DNA of 64,000 nt from Erythroxylum novogranatense (taxonomy: Eukaryota; Streptophyta; Magnoliopsida; Malpighiales; Erythroxylaceae), in NCBI GenBank assembly GCA_029891385.1, contig CM057228.1, positions 82,386,964 to 82,450,963 on the forward strand, given 5' to 3'. Made by a program: the position numbers and the translations under genes. The notes under the pieces are model-generated. The model worked only from the letters and a program-made list of their open reading frames with translations, was not told the origin of the DNA and made no database searches. This document shows positions 46,714 through 58,906 of the stretch, in pieces. Every line of letters begins with the position of its first letter. Within the stretch, counting starts at the first letter, position 1.

Positions 46714-48591
46714 CTAACTCAGCAAATACTTAAGACTCTTGTGATCGGTAAAGATCCGAGTCTGAACTCCATACAAATAATGCCTCCAAATCTTCAAGGC
46801 AAAGATCACCGCTGTTAACTCCAAATCGTGCGTCGGGTAGTTCAACTCGTAAGGCTTCAACTGCCTCGAAGCATAAGCAATCACCCGATCTCTTTGCATC
46901 AAAACACATCCAAGTCCCTTCCTCGAAGCATCGCTATACACAGAATAGCCCTCACCCTCAGAAGGCAAAATCAGAACCGGAGCACTCGTCAACCGGTACT
47001 TAAGCTCCTCGAAACTCCTCTGACACTCATCACTCCAAACAAACTTCTGATTTTTTCTCAGTAACTTCTTCATCGGAGCGGATATCATCGAGAATCCCTC
47101 CACAAACCTCCTGTAGTAACCAGCCAATCCCAGAAAACTCCTCACCTCTGCCACATTCTTCGGGGCTTCCCAACTAACCACAGCTTCTATCTTCTTTGGA
47201 TCCACATGAACTCCTTGATCTGATATCACGTGACCAAGAAATGTAACTTCTTTCAACCAAAATTCACATTTCTCGAACTTAGCATACAACTCATGGCTCC
47301 TCAATGTCTCCAAAGAAATCCTTAAATGTTCCTCATGCTCCCGATCACTCCTGGAATACACCAATATGTCATCAATGAAAACGATGATGAATTGGTCTAA
47401 GAACGGGTTGAAGACCCGATTCATCAAATCCATAAACGCTACCGGGGCATTCATCAATCCGAACGGCATCACCAAAAACTCAAAGTGTCTATACCGGGTC
47501 CTGAAAGCAGTCTTTGCCATATCCGACTCTTTAACCCGCAATTGATGGTATCCCGATCTCAAGTCAATCTTGGAAAAGACTTTCGCCCCTTGCAATTGAT
47601 CAAACAGATCATCAATGCGAGGAAGCGGATACCTGTTTTTTACCGTGACCTGATTCAGCTTCCTATAATCCACACACATCCTTAAAGAGCCATCTTTCTT
47701 CTTCACAAACAGAACCGAAGCTCCCCAAGGCGAAGAACTTGGCCTGATGTACCTCTTCTCTAACAGCTCCTCTAATTGCTTCTTAAGCTCCTTCAACTCC
47801 GCCGGAGCCATCCGATAAGGCGGAATCGAGATCGGTGCCGTACCCGACAAAAGCTCGATCGAAAACTCAATCTCCTGAACTGGCGGTAGTCCAGGCAATT
47901 CCTCAGGAAAGACATCTGAGAAATTCCTGACTACTGGAATGTCCTCCAACTTCCCTCTGTCCGCTTCCGAATCCACCACATAGGCCAAAAATGCCTCACA
48001 ACCTCCTCTCATCAGCTTCTCCGCTGCCAAAGCCGAAACAAATCTGAGCGGACCGACCTTCCTGTCCCCTGCAAACACAACTCTTCTGCCATCGTCGAAT
48101 CCGAACTCTACTGTCTTCTGTCTACAATCCAGACGAGCATTGTACCTCGCCAACGTATCCATACCCAGAATTACATCTAGCCCTCTCATCTTCAATGGCA
48201 TCAGATCTACTACTAGACATCCTCCACCAATATTAAGCTCACAACCCCTAAACATCTGACTAATCACAATGTGCTGCCCGATCGGAGTACTCACCATCAG
48301 CGGAGTATCCAACGGACTCGCAACTCTATCACAAACAGGTCTACTCGACGAAACAAACGAGTGAGTAGAACCTGGGTCAATCAACACAAGCACATCATCA
48401 GCAAATAAGTGAGCCATACCAGTAACAACATCTAGCGCAGCCTCTGCATCCTCACGCGTCATAGCGAAAACCCTAGCCGGTGCCTGCCCTCTCGGTCTCC
48501 CCGGAAGACTCGCCCTCCTAGCAGCATCAGAACTGCCCACCTGTGTCGAAGTCCCCTGACTTATAGTCTCTGTCCTTCTCGGAGCCTGCAT
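46714..48591 (-). pseudogene. C protease, reverse transcriptase and RNase H (pol core)
   Basis: A 625-residue open stretch. Protease: [12 protein letters not shown] (Asp72) and LGMDTL (about 142-147). [14 protein letters not shown] (259-270), [15 protein letters not shown] (287-301), [10 protein letters not shown] (341-350), PFGLMNAP and the catalytic [11 protein letters not shown] (403-413), with FIDD in place of YVDD as usual for Gypsy. RNase [14 protein letters not shown] (552-564), a DLELTAV block (589-595) and [11 protein letters not shown]. It would process gag and copy RNA to DNA. The ORF ends early by a TAG. All RT and RNase H catalytic acidic residues that I can see are present. Confidence 0.94.
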
Positions 48592-48599
48592 TTGAAATC

Positions 48600-49729
48600 C
48601 CTCTCTCCTGGACAGCTGAGGACACTCTCTGGCCCTGTGCCCTTCTCATCCCTGATTGAAGCATGCACCGTCAATCGGTGACACTCCCCGCTATGGAAAT
48701 TGCCACAGTGCTCGCACTTAGGGATATACGACTTATCCCCGTCTCCCCTCCTGTTGCCTCCTGTCGCAGACGCCTGATGAGAAATAGTAGGAGTCCTCAT
48801 CGGTAGAGACTTGCTCACATCACTGCTCCTCACCTCCGACTGCGGAGGAAAACCCCTAGTACTCCGCTCAGGCATAGGAGCACTAGCACTACCTCCTCTT
48901 CGAATCGCTCCTGTTCTTTCTCTTCTTATTCACAAAGACTTAATGTTTTCTATGCTCTCCACCTCGTCACTGCTTCCACTAATCACTGAAGTCACAGATA
49001 TTCAGCACAAATAATTTTTCCCTGATCACCAGATGTAGACCTGACTCAAATCGACGACATCTCCCAGTCTCGCTCAACATCAGATCGGAAGCATAACGAG
49101 ATAACTGCGTAAACCGACGCTCATACTCGCCCACAGTCATATCCCTCTGTGTAAGGCTCAGAGACTCCCTCGCTTCTTTGGACATAAACCTCTGACATGT
49201 ACTTCTTCCTGAATGCAACCAAGAAGTCCTGCCATGCCAATACTATCGGTCTTCTCGATCGCTCGACACGCTCCCACCCACCAATGCAGGGCATCTCCAC
49301 AAGTAAACCGGAAGCATACACAACCCGATCCTCCTCCTCACACTCCATCTGATCCAGCACTCGCTCTGTCCTCCGTAACCACGTCTCAGCTTCCTCAGAT
49401 CTGCAGTCCCGAAGAAATCAATAGCTCAAATTTCCTCAACTTATCAAACTGTTTCCCCCTCTTAACTGGGGCCGGAAAGGTAGACATCGGGCCCATGCTA
49501 GAACAAACGCCTGGGTGAAAGCCTGAAACATCCCCTGATCGAATTGAGGCACTTGCTCCTATGGAATCGGCGATTCCTGCGATTGCGACAACATAGGCTC
49601 ACTGCCTAACCCTACAGAAGCCTCAACATTCCCTGGGGCTACTGACTCATCGGTTCTCTCCTCTCTAATCGGAGAGTCAGGTGCAACTGATCCTTGTAGA
49701 ACTCCTTGGGTTCTTCTACGAGGCGGCAT
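48600..49729 (-). pseudogene. gag: C gag with zinc knuckle, frameshifted
   Basis: ATG at 49729 (MPPRRRTQGVL). An in-frame TAG near 49560 and frameshifts near 49440 and 49220 split it. Retrotransposon gag pieces are visible: LDQMECEEEDRVVYASGLL (49360 onward), KKYMSEVYV, and RRFTQLSRYASDL with LTQRDMTVGEYE (49165-49060). The zinc knuckle region CEHCGNFHSGECH is at about 48717-48679, followed by a degenerate second half. It lies downstream of the primer site by about 160 bp. Confidence 0.88.
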
Positions 49730-49888
49730 CGTAATCCTTCAAAGGGAAACACTACGGATTAGCTATACGATCGAAATCCCTATATGTATGCATGTTATGC
49801 ATGTCACTTAATGCAATAAATCAAATGCAACACATAACACACAATTCATCCTACGATGCATTCTATGCCGAGGACACACTAACCTAAG

Positions 49889-49904
49889 GCTCTGATACCA
49901 AACA
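49889..49904 (-). other. Primer binding site of C (tRNA-Met type)
   Basis: Minus-strand TTTGGTATCAGAGCCTTAGG follows the 5' LTR. TGGTATCAGAGC matches the initiator tRNA-Met 3' end used by Tekay-type elements. Confidence 0.93.
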
Positions 49905-51878
49905 TGTTGGGCCCGAGCCCCGTAACCTGAATCCCGAGGCGACCCCTCGAGCTGCGCCTCAACGGGCGACCCGAACCGTCGGACCCGATCCCAACATTTG
50001 CACAACAATCGATTCACGCACATGCAATTTATAACAAAATCATTCGCATAATCATTTAAATAAACATCCCATAATCCGGGGCTAAAAGCCATATCAATCC
50101 AAAAATGAAATTCAACAATTATTGTCATAACACCATACTAAATCTAAAGGAAATCCAAAATATGAGAAATATGCTCCATGATAACATACTCAGTGGGCCA
50201 ACTAAAATACTAACTTAATGAAATAGTCTTTAACTACTATGGAGTTCTTCGAAGCCTGGCAAGGATCACCCGAGGTCTTGAGTTGCACCTGAGGAGGGAA
50301 AGATAATGGGTTGAGTTACACAGCTCAGTGGCTAATATAATTATAGCCATCGGCAATTAGAACAAAAATCAAGCATATGTATAAATATATATTATACTAA
50401 TATACTTGTAACGGTTCTAGTGTTCACATGCACATCAAGAAATACACGAAAATTCACCACATGTCACGATATATGCTTCATCAAGCGCAATTCAAATATG
50501 CAGTGCACAAAACAATGGCTCGAGGGTCCATGGAATCAAAAGGAAGAAACCGAAGTTTGCATCCTGAAACAAAAGGAAGAAACCAAAGTTTACATCCTGA
50601 ACGAAATGAGTCCATTCGGAGCTCATAGGCCACAAGCGGGCAGCCGGGAGAAGGCTTTTGTCGACGTGCACGTGACTAACGAAATGGTTCCACTCTCGCC
50701 CAAACAAAGCACATATTCATATTCATAATCATTTCATCAAAATGTCGTGACCGAGGTCCCGACATAACATGCTCAGAATCATAATTCATGCTTATTTCAT
50801 GGTATAAGAAATCCATATCATTCATTATACATGCATATTAGACAACATATACTCATGCATAGTCAAGAAATTGCCTAATCACGCAATAACTATAAGTATA
50901 TCACCCACATAGAATAGCACGAGAATCCGACTACTGATGACCGTCCTCTTGCGATGGAAACTGATCTGCTTGGTTGCCTATATTAAACCAAGTCTTAAAT
51001 CAAATAATAATCAAAGAAAATTAATAAAAAAGCTTTGGAAATCAAATAAGCAAATTTCTGGAAAAAGGGGAGTTCGCCACGGCGTCGCGCCGCCGACGAA
51101 GGCTGTTTTCATGGCGAAGCGCCACAAGACGTCGCGTCACGCACGCAACGCGAGTCTCCTTAACGCCGCGACGAGCACGCGTGCAAGATAAATTCAGACG
51201 CCAAGGCGTGCTCTTGAGCACGTCGCGACGTGCGAATCGAATTCGTTCCCAACCACAAAATCTCCAGATTTTCAACTCCCAATCGTTCCAAACTCGGATG
51301 TAATACTCCCAAGCCATAGATCCAACCTTCTACCACGCTTCTAACCCATTCTCTGCTTCCAATTAGTCCTAAAATCATCAATCTAAGGATTTTCCTAATT
51401 TCTCATCCTAAAACCCTAATCATCGTTTTCTCTAATCCCAACAATCTCAATGCTTAATCCATTCGAAATAAGATAGAAAGGTCATAGACTTATCGATTGA
51501 AGCACTAAATACTTGAAATCGGCGAAGTCGCTAATCCTTCTCTTCCTCTCTTCTCCTCACCGACAATGACCTCTCTTCTTCTTTCCTTTCTATTTCTATT
51601 TTCTTTCTTCTTTTCTTTTCCTTTTATATCTAGGTCTTTTAAAACCTAGGGATGGTCAAAGACCAACCTACCCCTCCTTTTAAGCCTAACTCCAATTCAA
51701 CTTAAGTGAACTTCCTGAAATACCCTTACACAATTTAATCCTCTAATTTATTAATTAAACCTCGATTATACTCCAATTAATCAATATCAAGTCCAATTAA
51801 ATCAAACTAAACCATAAACTCATAATCATCAACAATGCATGCTTAATCATCAAAAGAAAAAATATTCGGGGTCTAACA
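49905..51878 (-). repeat. 5' LTR of C
   Basis: Partner of 43012-45010, near-identical over most of its length. It also has the 32-bp duplication (50538-50601) and a CpG island at 51071-51242 that is shorter and rearranged relative to the 3' LTR. Short reading frames here are chance frames shared by both LTRs. Confidence 0.95.
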
Positions 51879-51883
51879 CGAAC

Positions 51884-52726
51884 AATCACTACTATTCTTC
51901 ATATGGCATCATAATTATAAAGCATCAATATAAAAATCACTAATTTTTGAAACCATCAATTTTTTCCTCATTTCATAACATCAAAGGCAGTAATTTACAT
52001 AACTGTCAGTTTTTCACTGTCTGTACATTACTCCAAAAGAAATCTAAGATAGAAGCCTAACTAGGTCATCACAAAAAAAAATCCCAGCTGACCCACCTGT
52101 GAGCCATGACTTCTCTTGCCAACACGAACTACTCAGCAGGAAAGTCACTCTGGAGTTAGGAGTCTACTCTCTTGGTCCTGAAAAATAATTTGCAATTTTG
52201 GGTGAATTTGCGAACTCAGTGAGGAACCATCATCGATGGTTCACCCAAATCATGCATAGTCAAGCAATTCACAGATTATTACTCGATAGCACATTCAGAA
52301 ATACCACATAATTATTTTCGCACAAGTATAAGACATTTCACCTTTCACCCAATCCAATATTCAATCAAATGCATATGAAATGCGTATGAGACACTTTCCT
52401 ATTTTTATTACGGTGTTATGACCGAGCGCCTGAATTGTCCCAAAATGGGTGCATTAATCGGTGAGCCTGAGAATCTGAAATACGGTGGGCTCGAGGCCCT
52501 AATACGTTGAGCTCTAAGCTCTCGGTAGCTACTCCGGCCACAACTGTCATTATCTGATCATGCATTTCATGTATGACATGCATACTTCCCAATTTAACAG
52601 TAATTACAGCACAATTATACCACATGTCACAATTTGGCAGTACTGTATCACAATCAATCCATGTATCACAATTTATCACATCAGAAACAAGTAAGTCACA
52701 TATTCACAAATAGATAACACTTCTAT
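51884..52726 (-). repeat. LTR K, piece between C and N
   Basis: Continues K from 43011. From about 52190 it is the start of tandem unit 1. It contains the module around GAACTCAGTGAGGAACC (52212-52228) and AACCATCATCGATGGTT, a 17-bp palindrome core. No gene. Confidence 0.8.
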
Positions 52727-54584
52727 TGTAACATCCCATTGCTAGAGGGAAGGGTAGGATGGTAAATGTGAGTGACTCATGAGAGTTAGGGATGTATTCT
52801 ACATGTTCATGCATAACTTGCTACATACTTATACTTGATTGTTGCACATGAAAATACTTGTACATGCATTCATGAATAATTTCAGGAATAATTGGATGGA
52901 TTGGTGAATTTTCGAGAATTTTGAATGTTATTACATTGAAAATTTTATGGGTTAGTGAAATCTTGATATTTTGAATTTTGGTAGAATTATTGTATTTGTA
53001 TATGTTGGTGATGTTATGGAGTATTGAGAAAGATATATTTATAGTAGGGAACAAGAAATAAATTTAATGAAGATTTGGAGATAGTTGGGTTGTAAAGATG
53101 ATTGTTGTATTGGAAAGAGGGGAACTAAATGGACTTAGTTTCAAAAGAAACTAAGTTAGAGTTTAATCATTAAGAAAGTGACGTGTGTCACTTAGACCTT
53201 GTACTCTAGCTAGGAGTAGGTCACTATTCCTTGAGAGTTGACAGGTTAAGTCTTGTCTAAGTCCCTTCTTTATTCTCATCTTTCTAAAACTTCTCTTTTC
53301 GAAACACAGAGTTTTCCATCAAAATATCTTCTAAGGGATTTCTGTGATCTTCCATTCTTTCAAAAAACTTACTTTGCCACTTGTGTCATCTACTCTAAAG
53401 AAAAACCAAAAGATGATCATTTCACTCAGTGAAGTACGAAAAGGCGTGGAGTTTAGGGCTTGAAGATTTTGGAGTTTTCAGCAGGTAAGTGTTAGAGAAA
53501 TCCCTTGCAGTTTGGGATTTGTAAAATAAAGTTGTTAAATTACTGTCATCAGCATGGAAAATGTACTTTATGTGTTTATTCATAAATACTGGGTAGTTGG
53601 GGAGAAATAAATTCAGTTATAGTGTTAAATTAGTTTTGAGAAAACTTTTGGTGTTTGGTGACGTAAAGTGTTGAAAGTTAGAAAATCTGGAAAATTTCTC
53701 ACTGAGTATGTTTTAGTATTTTAGCCATAACATTTTTTGTGATTATTCAAATGAGATGATTCTTCATTCGGAGTAAATTAGGAATATATGGCTACAATTC
53801 TTATGAAGACATTGAATTTCAGTTCTATCTCTAAGAGTCTCTAAAGTTGTCACGAAGTGGAGAACTGGGTGCAGGATGTTAAGAGTTGAGCGAAAATTCA
53901 TGTTCCAACTTCGGGAGCAAAATATGGACCCGATTTAGATAGATTCTGGTAAATTTTCCTTCTGAAAAGTTGTAGAGCTTTCTTTTATCTTTCCAACGGT
54001 ATAAAGTTTGTAAATTTTAGATATCGGAGTCAAACGTTATGATTGTTATAAGTGGAGATGTTACGAGAAAAGCGCATTTATGGAAATGAGACGATAGAAA
54101 AGCGTATTTATGAAAATGAGACGATAGAAAAGCAGACGATAGAAATGAGACGATAGGAAGGCAGACGATGGAAATGAGACGATAGAAAAGCAGACGATGG
54201 AAATGAGATGATAGAAAAGCAGATGATGGAAATGAGACGATAGAAAAGCAGACAATAGAAATGATACGATAGAAAAGCAGAGGATGGAAATGAGACGATA
54301 GGAAGGCAAACGATGGAAATGAGACGATAGAAAAGAAGACGATGGAAATGAGACGATAGAAAAGAAGACGATGGAAATGAGACGATAGAAAAGCAGACGA
54401 TGGAAATGAGACGATAGGAAGGCAGACGATGGAAATGAGACGATAGGAAAGCAGACGATGGAAATGAGACGATGGAAAAACTGAGACGAAAGCAAGAACC
54501 GAGGGGAAAAACCCCAGTAGCGGTCGCGGGCCTCTTTAGGTACCGAGGGGAGAGGCCCTGGTACACAAAGTTCGGGTTGCTACA
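52727..54584 (+). mobile_element. Solo LTR N
   Basis: TGTAACATCCCATTGC to GTTCGGGTTGCTACA, flanked by perfect TCTAT duplications (52722-52726 and 54585-54589). The second K unit shows the empty site TTTTATGGCATAG. It carries one module of the F/D type (53965-54045), then a 29-bp minisatellite, then a GC-rich tail with GGCCTC/GAGGCC pairing. No coding sequence. Confidence 0.88.
54062..54485. repeat. 29-bp minisatellite in N
   Basis: About 14 copies of GACGATGGAAATGAGACGAT plus AGAAAAGCA, itself two related halves. Long minus-strand frames rich in F, H, R, L, S and I over this stretch are translations of the repeat, not genes. Confidence 0.9.
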
Positions 54585-55229
54585 TCTATGGCATAGTCTC
54601 CCAATACGTCGGACACCTTTGGTCTGGAAACCAGTCATACACAGTGCACAGACCCACCATTATTCTCCACAAAGTTATATGAGCAGAAATATAAACAATT
54701 AAAGATTGAGAAACCATCTAGGTTACTCACCTATAACTTCCTAGCTAATGCCTGAAAGTCTCAGCAATGTCGGTGGATCGACGCTCCAAATGTGCCTCTA
54801 TAACAGTCAAATTATATAAACATTACCAAATGTACACAGAAAATATGTATATAAATATATATACACATGTAGCAATTTAAAAAGTGTACAATGCATGTTC
54901 GTGACATTTCCAACACTAATATAAAATTTCCTATTACAGTCCTTTTCCTCTAAATAAAAGGAACTCGTGGACACCAAATCATTTAATTCATTTTAGAAAT
55001 CTGAAAATTATACTCCAAACATATAGGGCTATCCATATGTTGAAACTAAATTCTATACTTAACTTTCGTCCAAAGTTTGAGATCTTTAAAGATTGATTCA
55101 AAGCTTTCTTTCTTCATAGAACTTGTAGATCTTTGTCTCTAGTTTGCAATAAATTGAAAACCAACTTATTTGGACTTCTACATCAAAACTTATGGCTAAA
55201 GAACCAAAACATGTCCGTAGAGAAGAATG

Positions 55230-55392
55230 GGTCCTCGCCGCGGCGGAAAGAACCTCGCCGCGGTAAGAGCACGAGCATACGCCGCAACATGTACACATGC
55301 ATGCGCAGCGGCGTACATGCTTACGCGCACCGCGACGTGCATGCCTGCGCGCGCCGCGACATGTCCATGAGCACGCCGCGATGCGTGAACCC
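55230..55392. repeat. CpG palindrome island in K unit 1
   Basis: CTCGCCGCGGCGG (55234-55246), CTCGCCGCGG at 55254-55263, repeated CGCCGCGACAT and GCATGCGC words. The matching stretch in unit 2 (57672-57782) is shorter and rearranged. Confidence 0.85.
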
Positions 55393-57671
55393 AGAAAAAC
55401 CTCCGAAACCAGATTTTTCATCATCATCAACAATAATCTTTCCAGTTTTCAACATTTTCAACATAGAATCCATCTAACATCATTTACAACACTTCAAAAC
55501 AACTTAATACACTCAAACATCTCATCATCAACCTCTAATTCACCATATACCAATTATCACCCATCCCACACATACAAAACAAGATATAAACATGAATTTG
55601 CATCATCCAAGACACATGCATAATCCTTACACAAATTACTCATCAGGATACTCTATAACATGTAAAGCAAAACTTACTTGATTTAACTTCAAACTCTTCA
55701 AATTACTCCAATTTTCTATCTCTTACCAACACCTACGGCCATCACTCACACCCACACCAATCATCATCATCTCAAGGCTTAAGGTTTGATTTGTGTGTGG
55801 ATAAGGGAGGAGCAAGTAAGTAGCAAGGAAGAACTTGTTGTATGGAGGGAGAAAACCAATGAAAAAGAAGGTGAAAGCCAATGAAAAAGAAGAAGAAATG
55901 AAAGCTACGAATGAGAGGAAATTTTTAACTCTTCCTAGGGAAAGTGTGGAAGCTTATAACTCTTAGGTTATATAAAAACAATAGCTAAGTGAAAGTCTTA
56001 AGTAGGCAAGTGATATGTGTCACTTGCCACATGTCCTGATTTTAAGCATTTTTTCGGTTTCGACTCAAATTTCTCTCCAAATTCCAATGGCTCAAAATAA
56101 GTAATCCTAAAATCATGTATCTAACTCTCCAGTGCCATTGGACATTCATTTCCATTACCAGAAAGCCAATTAGTTTGTCACTTAGTAATTTCTTCGATCC
56201 GGACATTTTCTCCCAAAAATTCCAGAAAATTTCTAAAACTCCCTAAAAATTTAGAAACACGCATAAAACACTCCAATTCAAGTTTTCAAACACAAATCAC
56301 AAAATAAATTACATTTAGATACATATGCTAGGAAATGTCATGAATGCATGTACAAGCAAGTGCATGTGCAAAAATCATCATTCATCTATTTTTAGAGGCC
56401 ATCTAATGCATGAACATGCCAAGATATGATTAAGCATTTCTAACCCATCCTAATTGACCAATTTACCCTTCCCATCGGTCCAGATAAGTAATTTGCAATT
56501 TTGGGTGAGTTTGCGAACTCAGTGAGGAACCATCATCGATGGTTCAGCCAACTCATGCATAGTCAAGCAATTCATAGATTATTACTCCATAGCACATTCA
56601 GAAATACCACATAATTATTTTCGCACAAGTATAAAGTATTTCGCCTTTCACCCAATCCAATATTCAATCAAATGCATATGAAATGCGTATAAGACACTTT
56701 CCTATTTTTATTACGGTGTTATGACCGAGCGCCTGAACTGTCCCAAAATGGGCACATTAATCGGTGAGCCTGAGGCTCTGAACTACAGTGGGCTCGAGGC
56801 CCTAATACGTTGAGTTCTAAACTCTCGGTGGCTGCTCCGGTCACAACTGTCATTATCTGATCATGCATTTCATATATGATATGCATACTTCCCAATTTAA
56901 CAGTAATTACAGCACAATTATACCACATGTCACAATTTGGCAGTACTGTATCACAATCAATCCACGTATCACAATTTATCACATCAGAAACAAGTAAGTC
57001 ACAGATTCACAAACAGATAACACTTTTATGGCATAGTCTCCTAATACGTCGGACACCTTTGGTCCGGAAACCAGTCATACACAGTGCACAGACCCACCAT
57101 TATTCTCCATAAAGTTATATGAGCAGAAATATAAACAATTAAAGATTGAGAAATCATCTAGGTTACTCACCTATAACTTCCGAGCTAATGCCTGAAAGTC
57201 TTAGCAACGTCGGTGGATCGACGCTCTAAATGTGCCTCTATAACAGTCAAATTATATAAAAATTACCAAATGTACACAAAAAATATGTATATAAATATAT
57301 ATACACATGTAGCAATTTAAAATGCGTACAATACATGTTCATGATATTTCCGACACTAATATAAAATTTCCCATTATAGTCCTTTTTCTCTAAATGACAG
57401 GAACTCGTGGACACCAAATCATTTAATTCATTTCAAAAATCCAAAAATTATACTCCAAACATATAGGGCTATCCTTATGTCGAAACTAAATTCTATACTC
57501 AAATTTCATCCAAAGTTTGAGATCTTTAAAGATTAATTCAAAGCTTTCTTTCTTCATAGAACTTGTAGATCTTTGTCTCTAGTTTGCAAAAAATCAAAAA
57601 CCAACTCATTTAGACTTCTACATCAAAACTTATGGCTAAAGAACCAAAACATGTCCGTAAAGAAGAATGGG

Positions 57672-57782
57672 TCCTCGCCGCGGTGAGAGCACGAGCATAC
57701 GCCATGACGCAGTATATGCAAGCATCGTCATACACAGCGTGCATGCTTACGCCACATGCTGAACATGACGTCTGAACCCGAA
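57672..57782. repeat. CpG palindrome island in K unit 2, shortened
   Basis: Keeps CTCGCCGCGGTGAGAGCACG and CATACGCC but then departs from unit 1, with many CG to TG/CA changes and a net loss of about 50 bp. Flanks on both sides match unit 1 closely. Confidence 0.82.
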
Positions 57783-58906
57783 AACCTCCGAAACCAGATT
57801 TTTCATCATCATCAATAATAATCTTTCCAGTTTTCAACATTTTCAACATAGAATCCATCTAACATCATTTACAACACTTCAAAACAACTTAATACACTCA
57901 AACATCTCATCATCAACCTCTAATTCACCATATACCAATTATCACCCATCCCACGCATACAAAACAAGATATAAACTTGAATTTGCATCATCCAAGACAC
58001 ATGCATAATCCTTACACAAATCACTCATCAGGATACTCAAGTTAATCCCCAATTGAACTATCTATAACATGTAAAGCAAACTTACTTGATTTAACTTCAA
58101 ACTCTTCAAATTACTCCAATTTTCTATCTCTTACCAACACCTATGGCCATCACTCACACCCACACCAATCATCATCATCTCAAGGCTTAAGGTTTGATTT
58201 GTGTGTGGATAAGGGAGGAGCAAGTAAGTAGTAAGGAAGAACTTGTTGTATGGAGGGAGAAAACCAACGAAAAAGAAGGTGAAAGCCAATGAAGAAGAAG
58301 AAGAAATGAAAACTACGGATGAGAGGAAAATTTTAACTCTTCCTAGGGAAAGTGTGGAAGCTTATAACTCTTAGGTTATATAAAAACAAAAGCTAAGTGA
58401 AAGTCTTAAGTAGGCAAGTGATATGTGTCACTTGCCACTTGTCTTGATTTTAAGGATTTTTCCGGTTTCGACTCAAATTTCTCTCCAAATTCCAATGGAT
58501 CAAAATAAGTAATCCTAAAATCATGTATCTAACTCTGCAGTGCCATTGGATAGTCATTTCCATTACCGGAAAGCCAATCAGTTTGTCGCTTGGCAATTTC
58601 TCCGGTCCAGGCATTTTCTCCCAAAAATTCTAGAAATTTTCTAAAACTCCCTAAAAATTTAGAAACACGCATAAAACACTCCAATTCAAGTTTTCAAACA
58701 CAAATCACAAAATAAATTACATTTAGACACATATGTTGGGAAACGTCATGAATGCATGTACAAGCAAGTGCATGTGCAAAAATCATCATTCATCAATTTT
58801 TAGAGGCCATCTAATGCATGAACATGCCGAGATATGATTAAGCATTTCTAACCCATCCCAATTGACCAATTTACCCTTCCCATCGGTGATGGGATGTTAC
58901 ATTACA

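Larger units (their letters stand above)
43012..51878 (-). mobile_element. Full-length Tekay-type chromovirus C (Ty3/Gypsy)
   Basis: Two LTRs of about 2 kb, perfect CGAAC target copies (43007-43011 and 51879-51883), primer site, gag, protease, RT, RNase H, integrase, chromodomain and polypurine tract, all on the minus strand in Gypsy order. This is the most complete element in the window. Pol has stops and frameshifts, so it is not autonomous as read. LTRs are almost identical outside a CpG island, suggesting recent insertion. It lies inside K. Confidence 0.95.
42926..58901 (-). mobile_element. Solo LTR K (L family), tandemly duplicated, containing C and N
   Basis: Flanked by perfect TTACA duplications (42921-42925 and 58902-58906) inside LTR J. 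On the minus strand it starts TGTAACATCCCATCACC and ends GGGGGCGCTACA, the L-family end. After removing C, N and one of two tandem units it is about 2.8 kb. No primer site or coding sequence of its own. Confidence 0.85.
52190..58901 (-). repeat. Two tandem units of about 2.4 kb in LTR K
   Basis: Unit 1 is 52190-56478 less N. Unit 2 is 56479-58901. The joint lies at CCCATCGGTCCAGATAAG (about 56472-56489), where the LTR start of one unit meets the GGTCC(T)GA site of the other. Short homology GGTCC suggests unequal exchange or template switching. Unit 2 has the uninterrupted form of the site where N inserted (about 57022). Confidence 0.85.

Noticed and set aside
54061..54638. Long minus-strand frames with repeated F-H-R-L-I-S-I-V pattern
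   Set aside because: They are translations of a 29-bp DNA minisatellite and end at its borders; the repeat lacks stops by chance.
52416..56982. Similar minus-strand frames of 87 codons at 52416-52679 and 56719-56982
   Set aside because: They belong to the two tandem units of LTR K. Similarity is due to DNA duplication, and changes do not favour a protein.
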